Of a DNA stretch of 26,476 bases, positions 1-7,166 are shown piece by piece (positions within the stretch are counted from its first letter, which is position 1; each line of letters opens with the position of its first letter). The notes below the pieces were generated by a model that had not been told where the DNA came from, ran no database searches, and saw nothing but the letters and a program-made list of their open reading frames with translations. The stretch is from JALOAT01 sp041677345 (lineage in GTDB: Bacteria > Pseudomonadota > Gammaproteobacteria > Thiohalomonadales > Thiohalomonadaceae), in contig JBAYQE010000032.1 in assembly GCA_041677345.1 (NCBI GenBank), positions 1 through 26,476 on the forward strand, given 5' to 3'. A program made the translations under genes and the position numbers.

Positions 1-852
1 CATCTCGCCAAGGCGCCCTGGCTGGTGGCGGCCGTGCTGGATGGTCGGGGCGACGACAGCCGCGTGCGACTTGCCGCGGAGATCGCCCCAGCGCAGCTCC
101 GTGCCCATTTCCAGCACCGCATCGAAACCCGTGAAGTGGTCCGTTTCGACGAGCGCCGCGACGGCGTGACGGCCGTGCGCGAGGAGCGGCTCGGTGCCCT
201 GGTGCTGGAGAGCAAGCCGCTTGCCGTGCCGCCGGCCGGCGCCATCACGGCGGCCTTGCTCGATGCGGTGCGCAGCCGCGGGCTCACCGTGTTGCCCTGG
301 ACCGATGCGGCGCGTGAACTTCAGGCGCGGGTGGAATCCCTGCGCCATTGGTTACCGGAAGACGGCTGGCCCGATTTCTCCGATGCGGCGCTGCTCGATG
401 CGCTCGATGACTGGCTCGCGCCGTACCTGGATGGCCTGACGCGCCTGGAGCATCTCGCGCGCCTCAATCTGCACGACATCCTGCTCGCGCGCCTGGACTG
501 GTCCATGCAGAAGCGGCTGGAGGAGGGCGCGCCCACGCACATTGCCGTGCCCAGCGGATCGCGCAAACGTCTCACGTACAAGGTGGGTGAATCGCCCGTG
601 CTGGCGGTGAAACTGCAGGAGATGTTCGGCCAGGCCGACACGCCCCGCGTGGCCTTCGGCAAGGTGCCCGTCACCCTGCATCTGCTCTCGCCCGCGCAGC
701 GGCCCATCCAGGTCACCCAGGACCTGAAGGGCTTCTGGGAGCGCACCTACACGGAGGTGAAGAAGGAACTGAAAGGCCGCTACCCCAAGCACCCGTGGCC
801 GGATGATCCCTGGAGCGCCGTGCCCACCGCACGCACCAAGCGGCGGTCCTGA
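1..852 (+). CDS. hrpB: ATP-dependent helicase HrpB, C-terminal part
   Basis: The reading frame is open from the first base of the window, so this is the 3' part of a larger gene; about 283 residues are visible. The segment matches the C-terminal region characteristic of HrpB-type DEAH/DExH helicases: a helical stretch around the Leu-rich 'LEHLARLNLHDILLARL' block, then the conserved 'TYKVGESPVLAVKLQEMFG' and the terminal 'FWERTYTEVKKELKGRYPKHPWPDDP'. The helicase motor motifs lie upstream of the window. HrpB is a cytoplasmic RNA helicase-like protein of poorly defined role in Gammaproteobacteria. The gene converges with the minus-strand gene ending at 881. Family assignment is firm; function in this organism is not shown by the sequence. 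Confidence 0.93.
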   Translation, partial: HLAKAPWLVAAVLDGRGDDSRVRLAAEIAPAQLRAHFQHRIETREVVRFDERRDGVTAVREERLGALVLESKPLAVPPAGAITAALLDAVRSRGLTVLPWTDAARELQARVESLRHWLPEDGWPDFSDAALLDALDDWLAPYLDGLTRLEHLARLNLHDILLARLDWSMQKRLEEGAPTHIAVPSGSRKRLTYKVGESPVLAVKLQEMFGQADTPRVAFGKVPVTLHLLSPAQRPIQVTQDLKGFWERTYTEVKKELKGRYPKHPWPDDPWSAVPTARTKRRS

Positions 853-880
853 GCAAGGGATCACTGCGTTCCGAGCGTCC

Positions 881-1282
881 TCATGTCGTGGCGGTGATCA
901 CCAGGGCAGTCACCGCGAACAGCGTGGCAATACTGGCCGTTGCCGAGATCCAGACGATCCTCCGGCGGTGGGCCTCCACCCGCGCGACCAGTTGCGCGTT
1001 TTGTTCCGCCAGGTGCTTGATGAGTTCGGAGGACGCCAGCATTTGCTCATGCAACTCCTTGGTGCCTGCTTCGAGGGCCTCGATGCGCTTTTCCAGGGCG
1101 GAAAATGCCTGCGCACCATTACCTGTTGCATCCTCGGATCCCGGTGGCACGTGCGTTTCGGGACCGGGCGTCCCGGAGACGCTGTTCCATAACTTCCTCG
1201 CACCATCGGCCACTTTGGGCGCGTTTTCGATCACCTGGCCCCAAGGTACCGCCTGAAGCACAGCAAGCCAGCTTATCGCCAT
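881..1282 (-). CDS. Small tail-anchored coiled-coil membrane protein, unknown function
   Basis: A 133-residue protein I do not recognise by name. It has an N-terminal amphipathic region, a Pro/Gly-rich linker (about residues 38-55), a strong heptad-like coiled coil (about 60-104, with 'LEKRIEALEAGTKELHEQM'), and one C-terminal hydrophobic segment (about 109-131) directly after Arg106-Arg108. This suggests a tail-anchored inner-membrane protein that multimerises through the coiled coil. The start is supported by an AGGAG about 10 bases upstream (TTTCAGGAGCGAGGTGAC before ATG). A possible tiny upstream frame (stop at 1273) overlaps its start by 10 bases, which would fit translational coupling if that frame is real. 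Confidence 0.7.
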   Translation of the reverse strand: MAISWLAVLQAVPWGQVIENAPKVADGARKLWNSVSGTPGPETHVPPGSEDATGNGAQAFSALEKRIEALEAGTKELHEQMLASSELIKHLAEQNAQLVARVEAHRRRIVWISATASIATLFAVTALVITATT

Positions 1283-1458
1283 GTCACCTCGCTCCTGAAA
1301 ACATGCTTGCGGTCGTTCCAGTGTTCGTCCGCAGCGGCCACTGCGCTACGTCTGCCGGCGTGATGCTGCGACAGCAGGTACGAGCAACCGGGACCAACCA
1401 CCCTTGCAGCGTTCACTCGTGCCTGGGCTTCCGAACGGTCAGAATCGGAGTACGGCAT
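1273..1458 (-). CDS. Possible small hypothetical protein
   Basis: A 61-residue frame starting at the ATG at 1458; an upstream start at 1488 is also possible. It is rich in Arg, Ala and Ser and contains 'RSEAQARVNAARVVGPG'. It has no recognisable domain and no convincing ribosome binding site. The only support is position: its stop overlaps the start of the coiled-coil membrane protein gene by 10 bases in the same direction, as coupled genes do. It may equally be chance in high-GC DNA. Confidence 0.28.
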   Translation of the reverse strand: MPYSDSDRSEAQARVNAARVVGPGCSYLLSQHHAGRRSAVAAADEHWNDRKHVFRSEVTWR

Positions 1459-1488
1459 GGCCGGATTATCGCAGATGCGGTCGGGCAA

Positions 1489-1720
1489 TTCGCACGTGAC
1501 CCGATGACGACCGTGAAGTGGCAGCAGGCCGTGGGGGGGTGGGGGGATGTACCTTGGGTTACCGGGCCTTGTCGTTCCGCAGGGAGCGGCTTGGACCGAG
1601 CAGGCATGCCGTGTCCCTGGCAGGCTGTGTGCGGGCTTGCTGCCGGGCGCGCCCGGCCGTGGACTCTTCCAGGGCAGTTTGAGGGTGAGGCCTGGTGGGC
1701 TGGCCCGTCAGGCCTCTCGA
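1489..1720. other. Intergenic gap with G-rich tract
   Basis: No supportable gene. It contains a run of seven G, one T and six G (1533-1546) and ends with the hairpin after the DUF3579 gene. Nothing else is recognisable. Confidence 0.5.
1687..1716 (-). terminator. Hairpin just after the DUF3579 gene
   Basis: Arms GAGGCCTGGTGGGC (1687-1700) and GCCCGTCAGGCCTC (1703-1716) pair along 14 positions, with two G-U wobbles in the middle and a very short loop. It lies four bases beyond the DUF3579 stop codon on the minus strand. There is no clear U tract after it, so it is either a weak or factor-assisted terminator or a 3'-end stabilising hairpin. Confidence 0.45.
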
Positions 1721-1999
1721 TTACGCGGCGACGTGCTTCTCCGTCTCGTCATCGATCAGCAGTCCGTTGTTCGTGGCAAAGCCGATCAGGAACGCGTACA
1801 GGGACGGTTCTTCCTCCTTGAGTGCGGCATCCACCAGCACACAGGGCACCCCCTGGCGCATGGCCACGTGGACCCGCGGGTGGAAGTGGATGCGGCGATC
1901 CGGCCCCAGGCTTGCCACCGCCGTGGCGAGGCGCTGCGCCCAGTCGCTGGGACGAAACGTACGGCCCTGGTTGGTGATGCCCTTGATGACGATTTGCAT
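1721..1999 (-). CDS. DUF3579 family protein
   Basis: A 92-residue cytoplasmic protein beginning 'MQIVIKGITNQGRTFRPSDW', which I recognise as the start of the DUF3579 family, a short proteobacterial protein of unknown function. It continues with 'AQRLATAVASLGPDRRIHFHPRVHV' and ends 'NNGLLIDDETEKHVAA'. The length fits the family. The start at 1999 is chosen over longer in-frame starts because the family begins there and because an AGGAA lies about six bases upstream (CCAGGAACTCCC before ATG). It is a single gene with a 340-base gap upstream and a hairpin immediately downstream. The role cannot be inferred from the sequence. Confidence 0.85.
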   Translation of the reverse strand: MQIVIKGITNQGRTFRPSDWAQRLATAVASLGPDRRIHFHPRVHVAMRQGVPCVLVDAALKEEEPSLYAFLIGFATNNGLLIDDETEKHVAA

Positions 2000-2339
2000 G
2001 GGAGTTCCTGGTGTAAGTGTTTTTCTGGCCCGTTCCCGGGGCCGCACATTCTCGTCAGCACCGCGGGAAAGTAAAGGGCCTGGATGAAAAATTCCCAGTC
2101 GAGCGTCGGGATGCATTCACTCCCGATAACTACCCGCTCACCGAACTGCAATCCTGCATGATCCTCCTGCCGGACCGCGAGCGCTGCGATAAACGCCGCA
2201 TTTCCGGATACTCGCCCGCTGCTTGACCCGCACCGACGGTCCCACGCCACGCCCTGCCAGTGTTGCCACCGGTTGCACCGATGCGCAATGCGAGGAAGTC
2301 GTAATAGTCATCGGCGCATGGTGAACTGCAACAGGCGGA
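2000..2339. other. Gene-poor gap between regulator and DUF3579 gene
   Basis: About 340 bases without a supportable gene. Short frames exist on both strands but none has a ribosome binding site or a recognisable family. It should hold the promoter of the DUF3579 gene, but I cannot place one with confidence. Confidence 0.5.
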
Positions 2340-2971
2340 TCACTTCGTGGGTTTTGGTGAAAAAGCAAACCTGCAGACTCTCCCGCCACGCGCCGTGCAT
2401 TCCACATGTTCCACGTCCATGTCCATGAAGGTGGAAAGCAGTTCGAGATCGAATTCACACACCTCCGGGTGCTCGCGAACCAGATCGTGGTAAACGCAGT
2501 TCGATGCGGTGATACCGAGTCCCCGGCTGGTATCCGGGCGTGCCTGATAGTGGAGACGGTTCATGGTGTCGAGCAACCGGGCAAGGCGCTGCTGGTCCTG
2601 TTCTTCGGCCGTATTCACGGCCAAGTCCCTGGCCAGATCCGCCGCCATCGCACGCAGATAGCGGGCCAGCCATTTTCTCCCAATTCCGCCTTCAGGGAGG
2701 ACAGCAACAGGGCCGAGAACCAGGAATATTGCTTGGGAAAGGTCTGTAAGCCGTGCTCAGTGAGAGCATAGACCCGGCTGGGCCGCCCGCCGGTGGGTAC
2801 CAGGTCACCCCGCCGCACGTAGCCGTCGCGTTCCAGTGCCGTCAAGTGCTGGATCACGGCGCTCCGCGAGATGCCGACCCGGCCGGCGAGTTCATCGGCG
2901 CTGAGACCGGCACGGGATTCGAGCAAAAGCGCGAGCAGCTCTTGCCGTCGACCGCTGGGGACCTGGGACAT
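2340..2971 (-). pseudogene. SufR-like Fe-S-type transcriptional regulator, frameshifted
   Basis: Two overlapping minus-strand frames together encode one regulator of about 210 residues. The N-terminal part (from 2971, 'MSQVPSGRRQELLALLLESR') holds a winged helix-turn-helix: 'LSADELAGRVGISRSAVIQHLTALERDGYVRRG', then the wing 'GRPSRVYALTEHG'. The C-terminal part continues 'MAADLARDLAVN' and carries four cysteines spaced C-x12-C-x19-C-x7-C ('NCVYHDLVREHPEVC', then 'VECTARGGRVC'). This resembles the Fe-S-binding end of SufR and related COG2345 regulators. The frames join if one A is added to the A4 run (forward T4 at 2673-2676), restoring 'GEKWLARYLRAMAADL'. The start at 2971 has a strong AAGGAGGTGGA. 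Either a real one-base deletion or a homopolymer sequencing error; as written, the protein ends early without its cysteines. Confidence 0.82.
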
Positions 2972-3287
2972 TCCACCTCCTTGCGCACCGTTGAGAAAGT
3001 TCTGACACATTTACCTTTCAAAAGCGTCAGTACTGGCCTATGCCCAGACACAGGCAACCGATACGCAAGGAGTTTGTCGTTCCCGGACAAATTCACGCGA
3101 TAGCCGGACAGGCGCGAAGCGTCTGCGGCCGGCCCCTTCGCGGGGGCGGTCGCCACTTCGGTCTTGCCCGAGGAGCTGTCAAGCCTGCCGGCCAGCATGG
3201 GGCTGGCAAGCCATGCGAGCAGGGTGCGCGACGGCGCACGCGACGTGCGGGGATACATGAGTTCCGTCCTCAGGGTGGAATGTGCGC
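2972..3287. other. Gap between ABC ATPase gene and regulator
   Basis: About 316 bases holding the strong ribosome binding site of the regulator and presumably its promoter. A minus-strand frame starting at 3258 behind a GAGGA crosses the gap but runs 118 bases into the regulator gene and resembles no family, so it is not called. No terminator with a U tract is visible after the ABC operon. Confidence 0.45.
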
Positions 3288-3998
3288 TCAGGCCGGTATT
3301 CGCCCTTCGCCGCTCTCTTCATGGGTCACACCGTCACGGATGTGATAGATACGTTTGAAAGTGGGGATGATCTTCTCGTCATGAGTGACGACGATGACGG
3401 CGGTTTCGAACTTCTGTGCCATGTCGTTGAGGATCCGGATCACGGCCATCGCACGCTGCGAATCGAGGGGCGCCGTAGGTTCGTCGGCCAGGATCACAGG
3501 AGGGCGGTTGACCAGTCCCCGTGCGATGGCCACGCGTTGTTGTTCACCGCCGGACAGATGCGAGGGCATGGCGCGGGCGCGGTGCTGTATGTCCAGCGCC
3601 GTGAGCAACTCCAGTGCCTTGTCGCGCGCCTCGTTGGTGGGTACGCCCGCGAGCATTGGCAGGAGGGCGACATTGTCGGTGACGTCGAGAAACGGGATGA
3701 GATAAGGTGCCTGGAATACGAAGCCGATCTTGTCGCGCCGGAGCATGCGCAGATCGCGGACCTTCCAGCCGTTGTCGTAGATGACCTCGTTACCGAGTGT
3801 CATGTGTCCCGCAGTCGGATCGATGACTGCTCCGAGGCACTTGAGCAGCGTACTCTTCCCGGACCCTGATGGTCCGATGAGCCCCACCACCTCGCCAGGT
3901 GCAACCACCATGTCGATGCCTTTCAGGGCGTCGACGGCGGTTTCCCCGCTGCCGTAGCGTTTTTTCAGACCTGTGATACGGATGCCCTTGCCACTCAT
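3288..3998 (-). CDS. ABC transporter ATPase of MacB/DevA/LolD type
   Basis: A 236-residue cytoplasmic ATPase, the motor of an export system. All motifs are present: Walker A GPSGSGKST (residues 42-50), Q-loop Gln96 in 'FVFQAP', signature LSGGEQQ (148-154), Walker B 'VILADEPTAPLD' with Glu173, and the switch His206 in 'VVTHD'. The compact size and the 'LKKRYGSGETAVDALKGIDM' start are typical of ATPases that pair with FtsX/MacB-like permeases. The start at 3998 is preferred over an upstream in-frame start at 4058 because GGAGG lies just before it and it falls one base after the permease stop codon. Last gene of the TetR-HlyD-FtsX-ABC operon. The substrate is unknown. Confidence 0.93.
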   Translation of the reverse strand: MSGKGIRITGLKKRYGSGETAVDALKGIDMVVAPGEVVGLIGPSGSGKSTLLKCLGAVIDPTAGHMTLGNEVIYDNGWKVRDLRMLRRDKIGFVFQAPYLIPFLDVTDNVALLPMLAGVPTNEARDKALELLTALDIQHRARAMPSHLSGGEQQRVAIARGLVNRPPVILADEPTAPLDSQRAMAVIRILNDMAQKFETAVIVVTHDEKIIPTFKRIYHIRDGVTHEESGEGRIPA

Positions 3999-3999
3999 G

Positions 4000-5202
4000 T
4001 TAACCTCCGATGGCTTCGGCCGGATCAACGCGCAGCGCGATACGGATGGCGATGACACTTGCCAGCACGCAGATGATCAGGACGGCGAAAAAGCCGGCCA
4101 CTGAATCCAATGGCATGAGCAGGACGTATTTCGGGAACATCGGTGCCGCAAAGGTGGCGGAAATCTTGCCAACCACGAACCCGATAATGCCGAGGGCGAT
4201 GGCCTGCTGCAGGATCAGGCCGGCGATGGTGCGATTGCGTGTACCGATCAGCTTCAGCACGGCGATCTCGCGGATCTTGTCCATGGTCAGCGTGTAGATG
4301 ATGAAGGCGACGATGGCCGCACTCACGATCGCCAGGATCGCCAGGAACATGCCGATTTGCCGTGCCGACGTCGCGATCAGCTTGCCCACCAGGATGCGCT
4401 CCATCTGGGCACGGTCATACACCTGCAAACGCTTCCAGCGTCGGATGGGTTCGGCCACTTCCTCCGGGTCATGGTCGGCCTTTACCTGGACCAGGATGGC
4501 ATTGACGAAGTTGTTCGCCGTTTGGGTGGCGACCACGGCGTCGAGCAGGCCGGGGAGCGCGGGTTGATCGAAGGCGGGGGTCGCTGCGGTCCGACGCCGC
4601 TGCATGAGGATGGCGTCGTTGTCTTTGAGGAACTGGGCCTCCTGCGCATCCTTCAGGGGGATGAATACCATGGGATCGCCGCTGGAGGACACCATGCGAC
4701 GGGTCAGGCCCACCACCGTGTACTCGTTGCGACGGATCCTGATCCGATCACCGAGTTTGAATCCGGTGGCAATATCGGCAACCGCTTCGTAATGACTCCT
4801 TGTGATCTGCCGCCCGGCCACCAGATACGGCGGCCAGCCCGGGCTGCCCGGGCCACTTGCGACAATGCCAGTGACCATGGCCCGCACGTCGGTATCGCCC
4901 TTGCGGACCTGCATGGTGAGATAGGTGATGTTGGCGGCCCGTGCCACGCCCGGCAAGGCGGCAATGCTGCGCCACAGGTCATCGTAGACACTGGATGACT
5001 CGGCGTAGGGACCGAGGGTGTCCTTTTGTACCACCCATAGATCCGCCCGGCTGTTGTCCAGCAGAACCTTGGCGTCCTCGACCATGCCGCGATAGACCCC
5101 GGCCATGACCAGGGTGACGCCGATCAGCAGCCCCAGGCCAATGCCGGTGAAGACGAACTTGCCCCATGAATGCAGGATGTCGCGGCCGGCCAGGCTGATC
5201 AT
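4000..5202 (-). CDS. FtsX/MacB-like ABC permease (DevC type)
   Basis: A 400-residue inner-membrane permease with the FtsX architecture: one N-terminal membrane segment (about residues 17-38, 'FVFTGIGLGLLIGVTLVMAG'), a large periplasmic domain, then three C-terminal segments (about 283-305, 330-350 and 370-392) followed by 'RVDPAEAIGG'. The terminal 'DPAEAIGG' is a hallmark of this permease family. MacB/DevC-type permeases work by mechanotransmission, with the ATPase driving periplasmic movement and no substrate passing through the permease itself. The gene overlaps the HlyD gene by four bases (ATGA) and its stop sits one base before the ATPase start, so the three proteins are probably made in step. 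The DevC comparison rests on size and adaptor order; the substrate is unknown. Confidence 0.92.
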   Translation of the reverse strand: MISLAGRDILHSWGKFVFTGIGLGLLIGVTLVMAGVYRGMVEDAKVLLDNSRADLWVVQKDTLGPYAESSSVYDDLWRSIAALPGVARAANITYLTMQVRKGDTDVRAMVTGIVASGPGSPGWPPYLVAGRQITRSHYEAVADIATGFKLGDRIRIRRNEYTVVGLTRRMVSSSGDPMVFIPLKDAQEAQFLKDNDAILMQRRRTAATPAFDQPALPGLLDAVVATQTANNFVNAILVQVKADHDPEEVAEPIRRWKRLQVYDRAQMERILVGKLIATSARQIGMFLAILAIVSAAIVAFIIYTLTMDKIREIAVLKLIGTRNRTIAGLILQQAIALGIIGFVVGKISATFAAPMFPKYVLLMPLDSVAGFFAVLIICVLASVIAIRIALRVDPAEAIGG

Positions 5203-6353
5203 GGCGAGGCCTCCGTGAGGCGCTCTGTCACATGGATGCGCGTCTTGGCACTGAGCGACTTGCCGCTGTAGACCACCACCCGATCGCCCATCTTCAGGCC
5301 GCGACTGATCTGGACATGACCGTCGAGATCGGCCGCACCGAGGGACACCGGGGCGAATTCCAGAACATCATCCTCCTTGATGAGCCAGACCCCAAGCTGG
5401 CCGTCGACACGCTTTATCGAGGCATTGGGGATGACCGGTGCGGCGGGCAACGGGGGCAGCGCCACGGTGACCTCCGCCAACTCGCCCAGCGGCGGCAGGT
5501 CCTGTGGCAGATCGGTGAACACGACCTTCGCCAGGATTTCTTCCGTGACCGCATCGGCACGTGGTTCCACGCGCAGTACCCGAGCGGTGAAAGGCTCGGT
5601 GGAGCGCGAGCGCAAGACGATTCGGGCGTCCAGCCCCGCCTGGAGACCGCTGGCGCTGATCTGATCGAAGCGTGTATCGATCCAGTAATGCCGCGGATCG
5701 ATGACTTCGACCACGGGCTGTCCGGCCACCACGGTCGTGCCTGGGTCGGCATCCCGCGCGATGACAAGGCCGTCCACCGGTGCGATCAAGCGCAGATTCG
5801 CCCGTTGCGTGAGCAAGGCCTCGCGATCGGCACGTATGCGCGCGATCTCCTCGCGTGCCCCGGTCAGTGCGGCCTCGGCGATCTGCCGTTCCTGTGCCTT
5901 GATTGCGACCATCTCCTCGCTCACCGAACCACCGGGAAGCAGGTCCTCATAGCGTCGGAACTGAGCCCGTGCGAAGGCACTGCGCGCCTCGGCCTCGAGC
6001 AGTGCGGCACCGGCACGTTTCAGGCCTGCATCCTGGGCCCGAATACGATCGTCGAGGTCGACGGGGTCCATCTCGCCCAACACCTGTCCTGCGGTGACGC
6101 GATCACCCACGTGCACATCCAGTCGCAACACGCGCCCGGCGTAGGTGGGTCCGATTCTGTAGGTGTATCGCGCTTCCACAGTACCGGTTCCGAACAGGGC
6201 GGGTGCGATCGCCCTCTGCTTCACCGTGATCGCAGTCACCGGCACCGGCGAGAGTGGACCTGAGCGCAATGCCACATGGACAAACAGCGCCAGTAGCGGC
6301 GCGACGACGGCCAGTAGCGCAAGGGTGCGCCGTTGCAAGGGCAGTTGTTTCAT
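5199..6353 (-). CDS. HlyD-family periplasmic adaptor of the ABC efflux system
   Basis: A 384-residue membrane-fusion protein that should link the inner-membrane permease to an outer-membrane channel. It has an N-terminal anchor (about residues 10-28), a first lipoyl half ('GRVLRLDVHVGDRVTAGQVL'), an alpha-helical hairpin rich in Ala, Glu and Arg (about 95-180), a second lipoyl half ('LRLIAPVDGLVIARDADPG'), then beta-barrel and membrane-proximal domains. The start at 6353 is chosen over 6374 because GGAG lies about seven bases upstream and its ATG overlaps the TetR stop (ATGA). It also overlaps the permease gene by ATGA. No TolC-like gene is in the window, so the outer-membrane partner must be elsewhere. 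Confidence 0.92.
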   Translation of the reverse strand: MKQLPLQRRTLALLAVVAPLLALFVHVALRSGPLSPVPVTAITVKQRAIAPALFGTGTVEARYTYRIGPTYAGRVLRLDVHVGDRVTAGQVLGEMDPVDLDDRIRAQDAGLKRAGAALLEAEARSAFARAQFRRYEDLLPGGSVSEEMVAIKAQERQIAEAALTGAREEIARIRADREALLTQRANLRLIAPVDGLVIARDADPGTTVVAGQPVVEVIDPRHYWIDTRFDQISASGLQAGLDARIVLRSRSTEPFTARVLRVEPRADAVTEEILAKVVFTDLPQDLPPLGELAEVTVALPPLPAAPVIPNASIKRVDGQLGVWLIKEDDVLEFAPVSLGAADLDGHVQISRGLKMGDRVVVYSGKSLSAKTRIHVTERLTEASP

Positions 6354-6958
6354 TTGCGGGCTCCAATGCCACACCGATAGATGGCGAAGACACCGGGCGC
6401 CTGAGTGCGTATGCGCCCGACGTCGCCGGCGAGCAGGGACTGCATCACCAACCCCTGGATAGTGCCGATGAAGAGCACGGCGGCGTTGTCGATATCGAGG
6501 TCGGCCGCCAGCTCGCCGTTGTGCTTGCCGCGCTCCATCAAGGTCCTGAGCAGCTTGCCATAGCGCTGGATCAAGCTCGTGGCCATGCGCTTGGCCGGCG
6601 TTTCCTCCGCACGCTGCAACTCGCCGAACAGTACCCGCGGGACACCCGGGTGCTCGGTGATGAAACCGATATGGGCCACGAAAATGGCTTCGAGCGCAGC
6701 CGGTACATCGGGCGCACCTGCAGCTGCCTGCTCGACACGGACCAGCAGGCGCTTCGCCACCCAGTCCATCACGGCCTGCAGTACCGCGTCCTTGCTGGGA
6801 AAATGGCGGAACAGGGCGCCCTGGGTCAGGCCCATGCGCTGGGCAATCGCCGCAGTGGTGATTTCACTGGGGTTTTGCTCGGCCGCCAGTTCGATCACCG
6901 CCGCGACCGTCACTTCGCGGCGTTCTTCGGCGGGAAGATGTTTTGGATGTCGACCCAT
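6350..6958 (-). CDS. TetR-family regulator of the efflux operon
   Basis: A 202-residue repressor-type regulator. The N-terminal helix-turn-helix covers about residues 15-60, with 'ITTAAIAQRMGLTQGALFRH' and 'FPSKDAVLQAVMDWV', the classic TetR recognition-helix pattern. The rest is a helical ligand-binding and dimerisation domain. It is the first gene of the operon and overlaps the HlyD gene by four bases, so it is co-transcribed with the pump. A 28-bp palindrome lies 12 bases upstream of its start, over the likely -10 region, which suggests it represses itself and the pump until an inducer binds. The inducer is unknown. Confidence 0.93.
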   Translation of the reverse strand: MGRHPKHLPAEERREVTVAAVIELAAEQNPSEITTAAIAQRMGLTQGALFRHFPSKDAVLQAVMDWVAKRLLVRVEQAAAGAPDVPAALEAIFVAHIGFITEHPGVPRVLFGELQRAEETPAKRMATSLIQRYGKLLRTLMERGKHNGELAADLDIDNAAVLFIGTIQGLVMQSLLAGDVGRIRTQAPGVFAIYRCGIGARK

Positions 6959-6969
6959 CGGAATCGTCA

Positions 6970-6997
6970 GTAAGAAAGTAATCGATTACTAGCTTAC
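6970..6997. promoter_or_regulatory. Operator-like palindrome upstream of the TetR efflux operon
   Basis: The core AGTAATCGATTACT (6977-6990) is perfectly self-complementary. After a two-base mismatch on each side, the outer GTAAG (6970-6974) and CTTAC (6993-6997) pair as well, giving a 28-bp site centred at 6983.5. Its position just before the tetR start makes it the best candidate for the TetR operator. Confidence 0.8.
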
Positions 6998-7018
6998 GCC
7001 GGTTGCGCATCCTGTCAA
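6990..7018 (-). promoter_or_regulatory. Candidate sigma-70 promoter of the efflux operon
   Basis: On the minus strand a perfect TTGACA (7013-7018) is followed 16 bases later by TAAGCT, a weak -10 match. The -10 region overlaps the edge of the palindrome, so a bound repressor would block RNA polymerase. The -35 is convincing and the -10 is tentative. Confidence 0.5.
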
Positions 7019-7066
7019 TACCCGAGTGAAACAGTCGTCGTTGGATGTTCCTGGCGCCGGTCTGTT

Positions 7067-7116
7067 GGGAAAAGGTATGCCCAGCCGGGACGAGAGGGGT
7101 CGCTCCGGCTGGGCAT
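7067..7116 (-). terminator. Intrinsic terminator of the S1-domain protein gene
   Basis: Perfect 12-base arms (7077-7088 and 7105-7116, core CCCAGCCGG and CCGGCTGGG) with a 16-base loop. On the minus strand the stem is followed by ACCTTTTCCC. It lies about 50 bases after the stop codon of the S1-domain gene. Confidence 0.75.
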
Positions 7117-7166
7117 GGGCAGGTGTGGGCAGCCAAGGCCTGCGTAGGCCCTGGGTCGGCTGAACG

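Noticed and set aside
1533..1546. G7-T-G6 tract as a G-quadruplex
   Set aside because: Only two runs are present, without proper loops; the structure is possible only by splitting runs, and there is no gene context to support a function.
2854..3258. Minus-strand frame of 134 codons after the ABC ATPase gene, with a fair ribosome binding site
   Set aside because: It overlaps the start of the SufR-like regulator by 118 bases in another frame and its protein resembles no family; a short real peptide at its beginning cannot be excluded.
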